6,914 nt of DNA from Pseudomonadota bacterium (GTDB lineage: Bacteria > Pseudomonadota > Alphaproteobacteria > Rhizobiales > Hyphomicrobiaceae). Both the position numbers and the translations under genes were made by a program. The notes beneath the pieces are model-generated. The model had not been told where the DNA came from and searched no databases. It saw nothing but the letters and a program-made list of their open reading frames with translations. The stretch is taken from assembly GCA_021813195.1 (NCBI GenBank), contig JAKALI010000220.1:1-6914 (forward strand), written 5' to 3'. Below are positions 6,800 to 6,914 of this stretch, in pieces. How positions within the stretch are numbered: position 1 is the first letter of the stretch; each line of letters begins with the position of its first letter.

Positions 6800-6914
6800 G
6801 CGACAGACAAGTTCACGAAGCAGGGGTTGATTGGGACATGGACTGCGCGAACGCTGCCCTGAAAAGGTGGCGGACGTGGGAGCGATCAGCTGCGGCCAGA
6901 GCATTCCAGCGATC

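Noticed and set aside
1..6914. CRISPR arrays, insertion sequences, integrases, toxin-antitoxin pairs or intrinsic terminators
   Set aside because: I found no repeat-spacer pattern, transposase motif, terminal inverted repeats or stem followed by a T-run on either strand.

Overview
The window reads as chromosomal DNA from an alphaproteobacterium, most likely in the Rhizobiales (Hyphomicrobiales) and relatives. The best evidence is the tRNA-His gene: it has A73 and a G1-U72 pair, and the base before G1 is T, so no G-1 is encoded. This derived form is known from one large alphaproteobacterial clade. The GC-rich composition, the PAS-type sensor kinase start and the Tat-exported glycanase fit the same placement. 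Genus cannot be decided from this sequence.

Left part (1-1085): a minus-strand partial gene runs off the left edge and encodes a PAS-like N-terminal region, probably of a sensor histidine kinase. Then come 288 bases (457-744) in which I see no convincing gene or promoter, followed by two convergent tRNA genes, tRNA-His(GTG) on + and tRNA-Thr(TGT) on -, separated by 27 bases. Bases 924-1085 hold no gene that I can support.

Right part (1086-6799): a four-gene polysaccharide locus. A minus-strand gene encodes a 547-residue protein that ends in a GH43-like beta-propeller of the type found at the N-terminus of plant glucosamine inositolphosphorylceramide transferase. Divergent from it, across a 114-base gap, are a 481-residue Wzx/MATE-type membrane flippase and a 419-residue GT4 glycosyltransferase. 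Between these two + strand genes lies a 123-base gap with a strong hairpin. A Tat-exported GH10 glycanase lies convergent to the glycosyltransferase, with stop codons interlocked in four bases.

Together the genes suggest assembly of a surface or extracellular polysaccharide: the GT4 enzyme adds a sugar to a lipid-linked unit in the cytoplasm, the flippase moves the unit across the inner membrane, and the GH10 enzyme trims or releases polymer outside. The propeller protein's role is unknown. No polymerase, initiating sugar transferase or export channel is inside the window, so the locus is either partial or depends on genes elsewhere. The 115 bases after 6799 are the start of the region upstream of the GH10 gene and show nothing clear.
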